From contig NZ_CP022297.1 in NCBI RefSeq assembly GCF_017310015.1, forward strand, positions 3,348,001 to 3,412,000: a stretch of DNA of 64,000 nt. Reading direction: 5' to 3'. This document shows, piece after piece, positions 9,701-16,110 of the stretch. The DNA comes from Marinobacterium iners. Lineage in GTDB: Bacteria; Pseudomonadota; Gammaproteobacteria; Pseudomonadales; Balneatricaceae. The notes under the pieces are model-generated. The model saw only the letters and a program-made list of their open reading frames with translations. It searched no databases and was not told where the DNA came from. Position 1 is the stretch's first letter, and each line of letters begins with the position of its first letter. A program made the position numbers and the translations under genes.

Positions 9701-9857
9701 GGCGCATGGAAACATAGATATAGGGAATGGTGACATCCGGGTTGGCCTCCTTGGGAATTGTCACCCATGAAGCAAACCCAGCCGCAAGCAGGATCAGCAA
9801 CAACAGCAGAGTGGCTCTGCTGCGGTTCATTGCGGCCCGAATCAGCGCATCCATCAA
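6774..9857 (-). CDS. RND-family efflux pump inner-membrane permease
   Basis: 1027 aa, full length for an RND transporter. The N-terminal helix (LLLLLILLAAGFASWVTIPKE) is followed by the periplasmic porter domain beginning PDVTIPYIYV, a central membrane bundle with GMLVDGAIVVSELADR, and the repeat of the same plan in the second half, ending in a C-terminal helix bundle with GIVVNNNIVLIDTYNQ. The central TM4 segment has one Asp where multidrug AcrB-type pumps have a pair, so the exported substrate should not be guessed. Its start overlaps the end of the adaptor gene by 4 nt, so the two are co-translated. No outer-membrane channel gene is adjacent; a TolC-like protein from elsewhere is presumably used. 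Confidence 0.95.
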   Translation of the reverse strand: MMDALIRAAMNRSRATLLLLLILLAAGFASWVTIPKEANPDVTIPYIYVSMRLEGISPEDAERLLVRPMEQELRSLEGVKEMTSIAAEGHASVMLEFDAGFDPKTALADVREKVDTARTELPAEADEPSVNEINIALFPVLSIALSGPVSEAELVGTARRLKQEIEGIADVLEVDIGGDREDLLEIIVDPQVLDSYNVDYAALYQLVSNNNRLVAAGSLDTGSGRLPLKVPGVIENIEDLLNMPVKVEDDRVVTFSDVAVLRRTFKDPTGFARINGQPGVVLEVSKRAGSNIIDTIDQIKELIEQARPLLPEGVQVHYVMDQSEEVQELLTDLLNNVLTAVVLVLIVMLAALGLRSSLLVGLTIPGAFLTGILLIYMLGFTLNIIVLFSLILVAGMLVDGAIVVSELADRNRQQGMTPAEAWAGAASRMAWPVIASVATTVMVFLPLLFWPGIVGEFMKYLPATVILCLLASLAMALVFLPVMGQVSGGGRLSPQKSRNSRLGHGYRRTLAFLLARPGQTLTAMLLAMLLVYAFYGRFNHGVEFFPDVEPESAQVLIHARGDLSVYERDTLVKGVEQRLLGMPEVEVLYARSFAMADGQMAEDVIGILQFQLIDWYQRRPAATILDDMRDRTADLPGLKLEFRKQEEGPSAGKPVVLKLSSQDSTALDQAVSRVRSAMVELGGLVDIEDDRALPGIEWQLQVDREEAARFGADVLSVGNAVQMVSNGLLLATWRPEDALDEVDIRVRLPESWRSLDQLQRMTLTGNGGQMPLSHFVTLQPSHKTGTLRRVDGQRTITLQADVAPGYQVAERLQALLEASDSNLPEGVSLSVGGEGEDQQQSASFLISAFITAILLMMLILVIQFNSFYQTLLVLSAIVFSTAGVLIGLLVNGQSFGIVMVGMGIIALAGIVVNNNIVLIDTYNQLRSEGMSPVDAALETGCLRMRPVLLTAITTVLGLMPLVVGVNVNLLEPSLGFGAPSTQWWTQLSSAIAGGLTFATLLTLLLTPCMLVLGERMFARFKRESNQG

Positions 9858-10927
9858 CGCGACTCCGACGCTTGATCAACCTTGACCTGCTGACCCGGCG
9901 AGACAAAGCCCCCGCCCAGCGTGATCAACCGAATTTCTTCCGGCAACCCACTCACCCAACTGCCTTCGGTTCCGGTACTGATCAACTGCACCGGGGCAAA
10001 CTGTACCCGGTCGTCCGGCTCCAGATACAACACACCCAACTGACCGCCTTCACCCAGCGTCAGCAGGGCTGTGGAGATCCGGTGAGCATCCACGCTACCG
10101 ATATCGATCCGAACCGTGGCGCTGGCGCCGGCGATTCTGAGACCTTCGGGGTTTTCCAGCCGAATCTCCACTGTAAAACTTCGGGTGGCGCTATCCGCCT
10201 CCCTTGAGATGTGACTGACAACACCGCTGAAAGTACGTTGATCCAGCAAAACCACTTCTGCTCGTTGCCCCAGCTCGAGCCCGGCCACCTGTTGCTGCGG
10301 CACCTGCGCTCGCACTCGCAGCACTGCCGTATCGAGCAACCGCCCCCACACTTGACCGGCAACCAGATAGTCCCCCAGGTCCACATCGAGACTGTCAAGT
10401 ACGCCTGCGAAAGGTGCGACCGGACGTGTGTGTTCAAGTTCAAGTTCTGCACTGCGTACTGCCTGCTCAGCAGCGGCCAGCTCACTTTGTAATCGCAACA
10501 GGTCGGTTTGTGCATTCAGTCCCTGCCGACGCAAACTCTGTCCGGCTTCCAGCTGACTGCGGCTATAGGCTAGCTGGGCACGCGCCTGCGACAGTCGGCT
10601 GCGGCGGTCGTCTTCCGACAGTTGCAACAGAAGATCGCCCTTAACAACCTGAGCACCCCGCCCTACCGGCAGAACATCGACTGTAGCACTGATCTGTGCA
10701 CGCAAATCCACACTTTGCCAGGGCTCTACCTGCCCCTGCAGCACAATTTGTCGACGATAGGGCTGAGCCGCACTCAGCCTGGCAGCGACCGTAATCGGCT
10801 GTGCTACGGGAGCAGCCGCTTCAGGTGCATTGTCACGACTGCTGAGCAGTTCTCCGCTGAACAGCCACACCAGCAACGCCAGCGTGAGCAGCAAGGCTAG
10901 ATGACCAAAACCGGGGTTGAATTTCAT
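9854..10927 (-). CDS. HlyD/MFP-family periplasmic adaptor of the RND pump
   Basis: 357 aa from the ATG giving MKFNPGFGHL; the longer reading frame (to 11008) adds 27 residues before a clear membrane anchor and is less likely. Residues about 8-25 form a signal anchor. The lipoyl/barrel-sandwich half-motifs are visible as GQVEPWQSVDLRAQ and, after the helical hairpin (about 110-165), APFAGVLDSLDVDLGDYL. A beta-barrel domain follows. Adaptors of this family bridge the RND permease to an outer-membrane channel. It is the first gene of a two-gene operon, and its stop overlaps the permease start. The start is divergent from the chemotaxis receptor gene, with about 150 nt between them. Confidence 0.93.
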   Translation of the reverse strand: MKFNPGFGHLALLLTLALLVWLFSGELLSSRDNAPEAAAPVAQPITVAARLSAAQPYRRQIVLQGQVEPWQSVDLRAQISATVDVLPVGRGAQVVKGDLLLQLSEDDRRSRLSQARAQLAYSRSQLEAGQSLRRQGLNAQTDLLRLQSELAAAEQAVRSAELELEHTRPVAPFAGVLDSLDVDLGDYLVAGQVWGRLLDTAVLRVRAQVPQQQVAGLELGQRAEVVLLDQRTFSGVVSHISREADSATRSFTVEIRLENPEGLRIAGASATVRIDIGSVDAHRISTALLTLGEGGQLGVLYLEPDDRVQFAPVQLISTGTEGSWVSGLPEEIRLITLGGGFVSPGQQVKVDQASESR

Positions 10928-11080
10928 GGCCTGACAAGACTCCGTTTCGGGCCTGAATCGGGGGATAAAAGCTGGCTTAAGACTACCATTGCCATGGTGC
11001 AGGGTCATCCGGTTTCAGCTTTAACCCTGCCGTTTCTACTGCTACTCTTTGAGCAAACTTCAGGAAGGAAACCACCTCCC

Positions 11081-12712
11081 ATGACCGCAAAAACCGGATT
11101 TCGTACCCGCATCGCGCTCCCCTTTGTTATTACAGCCGCAGCACTGGTCTTTGTCGGGCTGTTCAGCGTCAACACCAGTCGCAATTTGGTCTCAGACACC
11201 GATGACCTGGCCAGCAACTACCTCCCGGCAATCAGCGAAATTCTTAACGGGGATCGTGACCTCTATCAGGCACTGGTAGCACAAATGGCGGCCGTCGATG
11301 CGGGCACCAACCTGCAGGAAGCCGACGCACAAGTCGCAAGCTTTGACGAAAATACTCAGCAGGCGCATGACCGTTTCAATCAGGCTGTTGCGCGCCTTCG
11401 CGGTACCGGTATCTCGAGTTCGTCCGAGGGATTTGAGCAGGCTTTCCGGCAGTGGGAAAGCTCGGCTCGTCAAGTGATGGAACTGGCGCGAAGCGGTAAC
11501 CCTGAACGTGCACGTGCCTTGTCACATCAGGTCACACAGCCGCTGTTCAGCCAGCTGCGCGACTATTTCGACCGGGTAGGCTCCCATACCGAGCAGCTGG
11601 CTCAGGAGAAAGCCGCCGAGGCATCCTCGGAAGGCGTCAGCAGTTCGGTCACCACGTTGATCATTACCTTGCTGGCGCTTTTGCTCAGCCTGGCCCTGTT
11701 CTTTATTTTCATGCGTCTGATTCTGCGCTCCATCACCGCTCTGCGTGAGCAGCTTGACAACATTGCCAAGGGCGAAGGCGACCTCACCCAGCGTATTCCG
11801 GTTGAAAGCAACGACGACCTGGGTCGACTGGCCAGCAGCTTCAACCTGGTATTGAGTAATCTGCAGCAGATGATTGGCAGTATTCAGAGCCTGAGCCGTG
11901 ACTTGGGACAGGAGTCAGGTCGCCTGGCCTCGGCAGCTCAGGATAACGATGCAGGTGTCAGCCGCCAGACTGATGCCATCTCCATGGTGGCAACGGCCAT
12001 CAATGAGATGCAAAGCGCCATCGAAGAGGTGGCAGGCAACGCTTCACGAGCCGCGGACATAACCCGTGAAGCGGATCAGACCGGCCAGCGCAGCGCCGAG
12101 ATCATTCACCAGTCTTCGGCGCAGGTGCGACGACTGGCCGAACAGACCGAGAAGGCGGTGACCTCAATCCGAACGCTCGCCGACAATTCCAACGAGATCA
12201 GCAGTGTGCTGGATGTGATCCGTGATGTGGCTGAGCAGACCAACCTGCTGGCGCTCAACGCGGCCATCGAAGCCGCCCGCGCAGGCGAACAGGGACGCGG
12301 TTTTGCAGTGGTGGCCGACGAAGTGCGTACCCTCGCCAGACGTACTCAGGAGTCCACTGAAAACATACAGAACATGATCAGTCGACTGCAGGGTGGCGTT
12401 TCTGAAGTCGTCACCGTAATGGAAACCGGCAGCAAAGAAGCCAGTGCCACCGAATCTCTCTCCAGCAGCGCCGAAGCCGAGTTACAGACCATCTTGCAGG
12501 CGATCTCTCATATTACCGACGTCAATACCAGCGTAGCCTCCGCTACCGAACAGCAGACTCAGGTCGTGGATGAGATCAACCGCAGCATCACCGAAATCAA
12601 TGATTTGGCCACACAGGGGGCCGACCGCTCACGAGACATCGGCAGCATCAGCCGCTCACTGGATGGGTATGCCCAGCAATTGCAGCAGCAGACCGGTCGT
12701 TTCAAGGTGTAA
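11081..12712 (+). CDS. Methyl-accepting chemotaxis protein
   Basis: 543 aa from the ATG giving MTAKTGFRTR, preceded by AGGAAGG; an upstream in-frame ATG at 10901 would add 60 unlikely residues. The order is TM1 (about 12-30), a periplasmic four-helix-bundle sensor (about 35-190), TM2 (about 190-215), a HAMP domain (about 215-270) and the cytoplasmic signalling coiled coil. The highly conserved hairpin tip reads VAEQTNLLALNAAIEAARAG and is followed by GRGFAVVADEVRTLA. It should signal to CheA/CheW at the cell pole. The ligand cannot be read from the sequence. No chemotaxis kinase genes are near; the flagellar stator pomAB lies far downstream in this window. Confidence 0.95.
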   Translation: MTAKTGFRTRIALPFVITAAALVFVGLFSVNTSRNLVSDTDDLASNYLPAISEILNGDRDLYQALVAQMAAVDAGTNLQEADAQVASFDENTQQAHDRFNQAVARLRGTGISSSSEGFEQAFRQWESSARQVMELARSGNPERARALSHQVTQPLFSQLRDYFDRVGSHTEQLAQEKAAEASSEGVSSSVTTLIITLLALLLSLALFFIFMRLILRSITALREQLDNIAKGEGDLTQRIPVESNDDLGRLASSFNLVLSNLQQMIGSIQSLSRDLGQESGRLASAAQDNDAGVSRQTDAISMVATAINEMQSAIEEVAGNASRAADITREADQTGQRSAEIIHQSSAQVRRLAEQTEKAVTSIRTLADNSNEISSVLDVIRDVAEQTNLLALNAAIEAARAGEQGRGFAVVADEVRTLARRTQESTENIQNMISRLQGGVSEVVTVMETGSKEASATESLSSSAEAELQTILQAISHITDVNTSVASATEQQTQVVDEINRSITEINDLATQGADRSRDIGSISRSLDGYAQQLQQQTGRFKV

Positions 12713-12736
12713 TGCCGCACCGCAACTGAGCAGGCC

Positions 12737-12753
12737 TGCACCAGTGTACAGCA
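12737..12753 (+). promoter_or_regulatory. Possible NtrC-binding site upstream of nirC
   Basis: TGCACCAGTGTACAGCA keeps a perfect left half-site of the NtrC consensus TGCACC-N5-GGTGCA and a degenerate right half (11 of 17 positions by my count). It is centred about 85 nt upstream of the sigma-54 -24 box, a usual enhancer distance. Only moderately supported. Confidence 0.4.
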
Positions 12754-12829
12754 CAGCGGCGGTACCCATTACCGCCGCATCACCCCACTTAACATAACAA
12801 CTCCTTTAAAAACATAAAGTTGATAAAAC

Positions 12830-12845
12830 TGGCCCCTCTTTTGCT
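12830..12845 (+). promoter_or_regulatory. Sigma-54 promoter of nirC
   Basis: TGGCCC-N5-TTGCT has the GG and GC dinucleotides at the exact -24/-12 spacing of sigma-54 promoters. Transcription should begin near 12856, giving a leader of about 180 nt that contains the hexaloop hairpin and the terminator. Confidence 0.75.
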
Positions 12846-12896
12846 GTAACCATATCAACCTTCGGGCCCCGGCGGCCCTGACAAACTGACTGTATT

Positions 12897-12912
12897 CGGA
12901 TAATGGCGTCCG
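12897..12912 (+). promoter_or_regulatory. ANTAR (NasR)-type hexaloop hairpin in the nirC leader
   Basis: CGGAT-AATGGC-GTCCG: a 5-bp stem (one T-G pair) closes a six-base loop with A at position 1 and G at position 4, the signature of RNA hairpins bound by ANTAR antiterminators. Its right arm GTCCG is also part of the left arm of the following terminator, so the two structures exclude each other. Confidence 0.7.
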
Positions 12913-12957
12913 TCACCTCTCTGCCCCACCGGCAGAGCCGGTGCGGGCGCTTTTTTT
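12906..12957 (+). terminator. Intrinsic terminator (attenuator) in the nirC leader
   Basis: The outer arms GCGTCCG / CGGGCGC enclose an inner hairpin CACCGGC-AGA-GCCGGTG, followed at once by seven T. It lies about 80 nt before the nirC start, downstream of the promoter, so it acts as an attenuator rather than ending an upstream gene. An alternative hairpin CTCTGCC-N5-GGCAGAG also overlaps it. Confidence 0.8.
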
Positions 12958-13034
12958 ATGTCCCGTCGCCAGTTTTTCTCGACCGCCAGATAACACAGAC
13001 CGGCATACAACTGACCTATCTCTGAGGTGACACC

Positions 13035-13886
13035 ATGGCTTATCTGATCCCATCCGAATTCGTGACCAAAATGGTCGACGCAGGCGAATCCAAAATTCAC
13101 ATGTCCACCCGCGATACCCTGATCCGCGCCTATATGGCCGGCGCAATACTGGCGCTGGCCGCTGTATTTGCCGTGACCGTGGCGGTACAGACCGGTGTTT
13201 TCCTGATCGGGGCACTGCTGTTTCCGGTCGGCTTCATCATGCTCTACCTGATGGGGTTTGACCTGCTGACCGGCGTATTCATGCTGACCCCATTGGCCTG
13301 GCTCGACCGACGCCCTGGCGTAACCTGGCCGCAGATTCTGCGCAACTGGGGACTGGTTTTTGTGGGCAACTTTGCTGGTGCACTGACCGTCGCATTCATG
13401 ATGTCCTACATCTTCACCATGGGTTACAACACCGATGGCGGCGCCATTGCCGAGAAGGTAGCCCATATTGGTGAGTCACGCACCCTGGGCTATGCCGCCT
13501 ACGGTTTCGATGGCTGGATGACAATCTTCATCCGCGGCATGCTGTGCAACTGGATGGTATCAATGGGCGTTGTCGGCGCCATGATCTCCACCCATGTCAG
13601 CGGCAAGGTTCTGGCAATGTGGATGCCGATCATGCTGTTCTTCTTTATGGGCTTCGAGCATTCGGTAGTGAACATGTTCCTGTTCCCGTTTGGCCTGATC
13701 ATGGGCGGCGACTTTTCGGTGATGGACTACATGATCTGGAATGAGATCCCCACAGCACTGGGCAACCTGGTCGGTGGTCTGGCCTTCACCGGACTCACCC
13801 TGTACACCACCCATGTGCGTACTGCGGCCAAACGCAAACTGGCGGCCAACACTTCTGCTGTCAAACCGGCATCCGCGTCGGCCTGA
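13035..13886 (+). CDS. nirC: Formate/nitrite (FNT) family transporter, probable nitrite channel
   Basis: 283 aa, with six hydrophobic segments spread over residues about 30-265, as in FocA/NirC pentameric channels. FNT signatures are visible: the NFAGA segment in the middle and GMLCNWMVSMGV, corresponding to the family's conserved GxxCNxxV motif. The protein sits in the inner membrane. Nitrite as the substrate is inferred from the neighbourhood: nirB, nirD, nasR and cobA follow, and the leader has the same control elements as nirB and cobA. The start is ATG with GAGGTG seven nt upstream. The kinase/phosphatase gene follows 68 nt later on the same strand, so both probably share one transcript. 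Confidence 0.88.
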   Translation: MAYLIPSEFVTKMVDAGESKIHMSTRDTLIRAYMAGAILALAAVFAVTVAVQTGVFLIGALLFPVGFIMLYLMGFDLLTGVFMLTPLAWLDRRPGVTWPQILRNWGLVFVGNFAGALTVAFMMSYIFTMGYNTDGGAIAEKVAHIGESRTLGYAAYGFDGWMTIFIRGMLCNWMVSMGVVGAMISTHVSGKVLAMWMPIMLFFFMGFEHSVVNMFLFPFGLIMGGDFSVMDYMIWNEIPTALGNLVGGLAFTGLTLYTTHVRTAAKRKLAANTSAVKPASASA

Positions 13887-13954
13887 TTACAGCCATCCAT
13901 CCGCGCAGCGCTTTTCCGGGAGCGCTGCGCTGTTGTATTCAGGGGAGAGAAACC

Positions 13955-15682
13955 ATGCCGCCAGGACTACAGCTCAGTCTGGGCCAGTATTCAGACGCAG
14001 GACGTAAGGACTGCAATCAGGACTTTTACGGTGCGCTTATCCCCACCGAACCTCAGCTCAGCCTCAAAGGCGCCGCTTTTGCCATCGCCGATGGCATCAG
14101 TTCCAGTGATGTCAGCCAGATCGCCAGTTCAGCGGCGGTCAGAGGCTTTCTTGATGACTACTTCTGTACCAGCGACACTTGGAGCGTTAAGACTGCCGCG
14201 GAAAAGGTGCTGTTCGCCACCAACTCATGGCTTTGCAGCCAGACCCGTCACAGCGAGCACCGTTTTGACAGGAACCGGGGGTATGTTTGCACCTTCAGCG
14301 GGTTGATTATCAAGGGCCACAGCGCACACCTTCTGCATGCCGGCGACAGCCGCATCTACCGGGTTCGCAACCGCTCGCTGGAACAGCTCACCAAGGATCA
14401 TCGCTTGTGGATATCACGTGAAGAAAGCTATCTGAGCCGTGCACTGGGCATTGAAGACTGTCTTGAATTGGACTACGACTGCCTGACGCTGCAGTGCGGC
14501 GATCTGTTTCTGCTTGCCACCGACGGGGTCTACGAGCATCTGGATGCACAGTATCTGCTCGATCTTCTGGAACAACATGCCGAGGATCTGAACCAGGCTG
14601 CCCGATCAATTGTGGAGGCGGCGTTCGCACAGGGCAGCCCTGACAACTTGACCCTGCAGATTCTGCGTATTAACCGCCTGCCTTCTGCAGAGCATCAGGT
14701 GGTGCAGCAACAGGTTGAACAGCTTCCCCTGCCACCAACACTGGAGCCCGGCATGGCGTTTGATGGCTACCGGATCCTGCGTGTGCTGCACGCTACCAGT
14801 CGCAGCCATGTGTTTCTTGCCCAGGACCTGACCTCAGACGAACAGGTTGTCATCAAGACCCCCTCTATCGACCTGGGCGAAGACCCGGCCTACCTGGAGC
14901 GCTTCATGATGGAGGAGTGGATCGCCAGACGCATCGACAGCCCACATGTACTGAAGGCGATAACGCCCGGGCGACCTCGCCGGTTTCTCTATACCGTCAC
15001 CGAATATATCGACGGCCAGACATTGGCTCAGTGGATCAATGACCACCCCTGCCCTGAGCTGGAAAACGTGCGCAACATCATCGATCAGCTCGCTCGTGGT
15101 TTACAGGCATTTCATCGCCGCGAAATGGTGCATCAGGACCTCAAGCCCGACAACATCATGATCGACACCAGCGGAATAGTCCGCATCATCGACTTCGGTG
15201 CTACCCGCGTGGCCGGCATCGTTGAGTCGTCCCATGCACTGGAGCAGCCCCATCTGCAGGGTACTGCACTCTATTCGGCCCCTGAATATTTTTTGGGCGA
15301 ATACGGTGACTGGCGTGCCGACCTCTACTCACTGGGCGTGATCACGTATCAGATGCTGTCCGGTCGGTTTCCTTATGGTAACAGGGTCGCACGCACCCGT
15401 ACCCGCGCCGCTCAGCAACGCCTGAGTTATGACTCGGTGCTGGAGCGGGAACGCGAGATTCCCACCTGGATCGATGACACCCTGGAACGGGCGCTAAAGC
15501 CTGACCCGACCAAGCGTTACGAGAGTCTTTCAGAGTTCGTCTACGATCTGCGCCATCCCAACCAGCGCTTTCTCAACCGTACACGCGCGCCACTGCTGGA
15601 GCGCAATCCGGTATTGTTCTGGCAAGGTGTTTCTCTGGTGCTGGTGCTGTTGGTGATCCATTTGCTGCTGCGCCCCAACTGA
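13955..15682 (+). CDS. Bifunctional PP2C phosphatase / Ser-Thr protein kinase, membrane anchored
   Basis: 575 aa. Residues about 10-235 are a PP2C phosphatase with its metal-site motifs: RKDCNQDF, AIADGISS, HAGDSRIYR, LLATDGVYEHL and GSPDNLTL. Residues about 265-525 are a Hanks-type kinase: VVIKTP (ATP-site Lys), HQDLKPDN (catalytic loop with Gln in place of the usual Arg) and DFGATR. Residues about 553-572 form a single C-terminal membrane helix, so both catalytic domains face the cytoplasm. Homologous fusions sit beside nirBD and nasA in Pseudomonas nitrate-assimilation loci; their substrate is not established to my knowledge. It follows nirC and converges on nirD. A GGGGAG ribosome site precedes the ATG. 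A role in tuning nitrite uptake or reduction is inference. Confidence 0.92.
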   Translation: MPPGLQLSLGQYSDAGRKDCNQDFYGALIPTEPQLSLKGAAFAIADGISSSDVSQIASSAAVRGFLDDYFCTSDTWSVKTAAEKVLFATNSWLCSQTRHSEHRFDRNRGYVCTFSGLIIKGHSAHLLHAGDSRIYRVRNRSLEQLTKDHRLWISREESYLSRALGIEDCLELDYDCLTLQCGDLFLLATDGVYEHLDAQYLLDLLEQHAEDLNQAARSIVEAAFAQGSPDNLTLQILRINRLPSAEHQVVQQQVEQLPLPPTLEPGMAFDGYRILRVLHATSRSHVFLAQDLTSDEQVVIKTPSIDLGEDPAYLERFMMEEWIARRIDSPHVLKAITPGRPRRFLYTVTEYIDGQTLAQWINDHPCPELENVRNIIDQLARGLQAFHRREMVHQDLKPDNIMIDTSGIVRIIDFGATRVAGIVESSHALEQPHLQGTALYSAPEYFLGEYGDWRADLYSLGVITYQMLSGRFPYGNRVARTRTRAAQQRLSYDSVLEREREIPTWIDDTLERALKPDPTKRYESLSEFVYDLRHPNQRFLNRTRAPLLERNPVLFWQGVSLVLVLLVIHLLLRPN

Positions 15683-15771
15683 AAGGACGCCGGCTGCTTG
15701 ACAGGGTATCGGTGCATCAACACTCGATACCCCATGAAGCCAACAACGGTGATGCCGTCGATGGCGGCCAT

Positions 15772-16110
15772 TCACTCAATGCCGACTTCAACCCTGTCAC
15801 CGTTGAATCTGGCCGGCCAGCGAGGCAGAACGACATCCGGTTGTTCCAGGCAAACGCCGTCATGCAACCGGAAATGCTGCTTGTAAAGCGGCGCAGCCAC
15901 TGACCATTCACCCTCCAATTCACACAATATCCCCCAGGCCAACACCTCCGCCTGAGAGAAGGGGTCACGATGGCACAGCGCATAAAGTTGCTCTTTAGCA
16001 GGATCTGGCCAGTACAATGCGGCGGCCTGATCACCAATTTTGACCGCCACACCCGACCTGGGTACCAGGTCATCACGGCTACACAGATCCTGCCATTGCA
16101 AGCTGTTCAT
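15772..16110 (-). CDS. nirD: Assimilatory nitrite reductase small subunit
   Basis: 112 aa, close to E. coli NirD (108). It has the Rieske-like beta fold expected for NirD but, as in the family, no Rieske Cys/His cluster ligands. Recognisable segments are GVAVKIGDQAAALY and, near the end, DVVLPRWPARFNGDRVEVGI. The ATG overlaps the nirB stop by one base (TAATG), so the two subunits are translationally coupled. NirD accompanies the siroheme subunit NirB in cytoplasmic reduction of nitrite to ammonium. It converges on the kinase/phosphatase gene with 89 nt between; I see no strong terminator there. Confidence 0.93.
   Translation of the reverse strand: MNSLQWQDLCSRDDLVPRSGVAVKIGDQAAALYWPDPAKEQLYALCHRDPFSQAEVLAWGILCELEGEWSVAAPLYKQHFRLHDGVCLEQPDVVLPRWPARFNGDRVEVGIE

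Larger units (their letters stand above)
12713..13034 (+). other. 322-nt non-coding region carrying the nirC control leader
   Basis: No convincing gene is present. After the chemotaxis receptor stop it holds a possible NtrC site, a perfect hairpin (12756-12778, 9-bp arms, 5-nt loop, no T-run, so a weak terminator candidate for the receptor gene), a sigma-54 promoter, a G/C hairpin at 12864-12878 (5-bp arms GGGCC/GGCCC), the ANTAR-type hexaloop hairpin, an intrinsic terminator and the nirC ribosome site GAGGTG. The individual elements are listed separately. Confidence 0.8.

Noticed and set aside
12559..12810. Short minus-strand reading frames with an AAGGAG-like site near 12802
   Set aside because: The ATG with the good ribosome site reads only eight codons before a stop, and the other frame overlaps the chemotaxis gene and the nirC control region.
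12864..12878. GGGCC-CCGGC-GGCCC hairpin as the first (P1) ANTAR hairpin of the nirC leader
   Set aside because: The loop has five bases and lacks the A1/G4 pattern, so I did not call it an ANTAR site.
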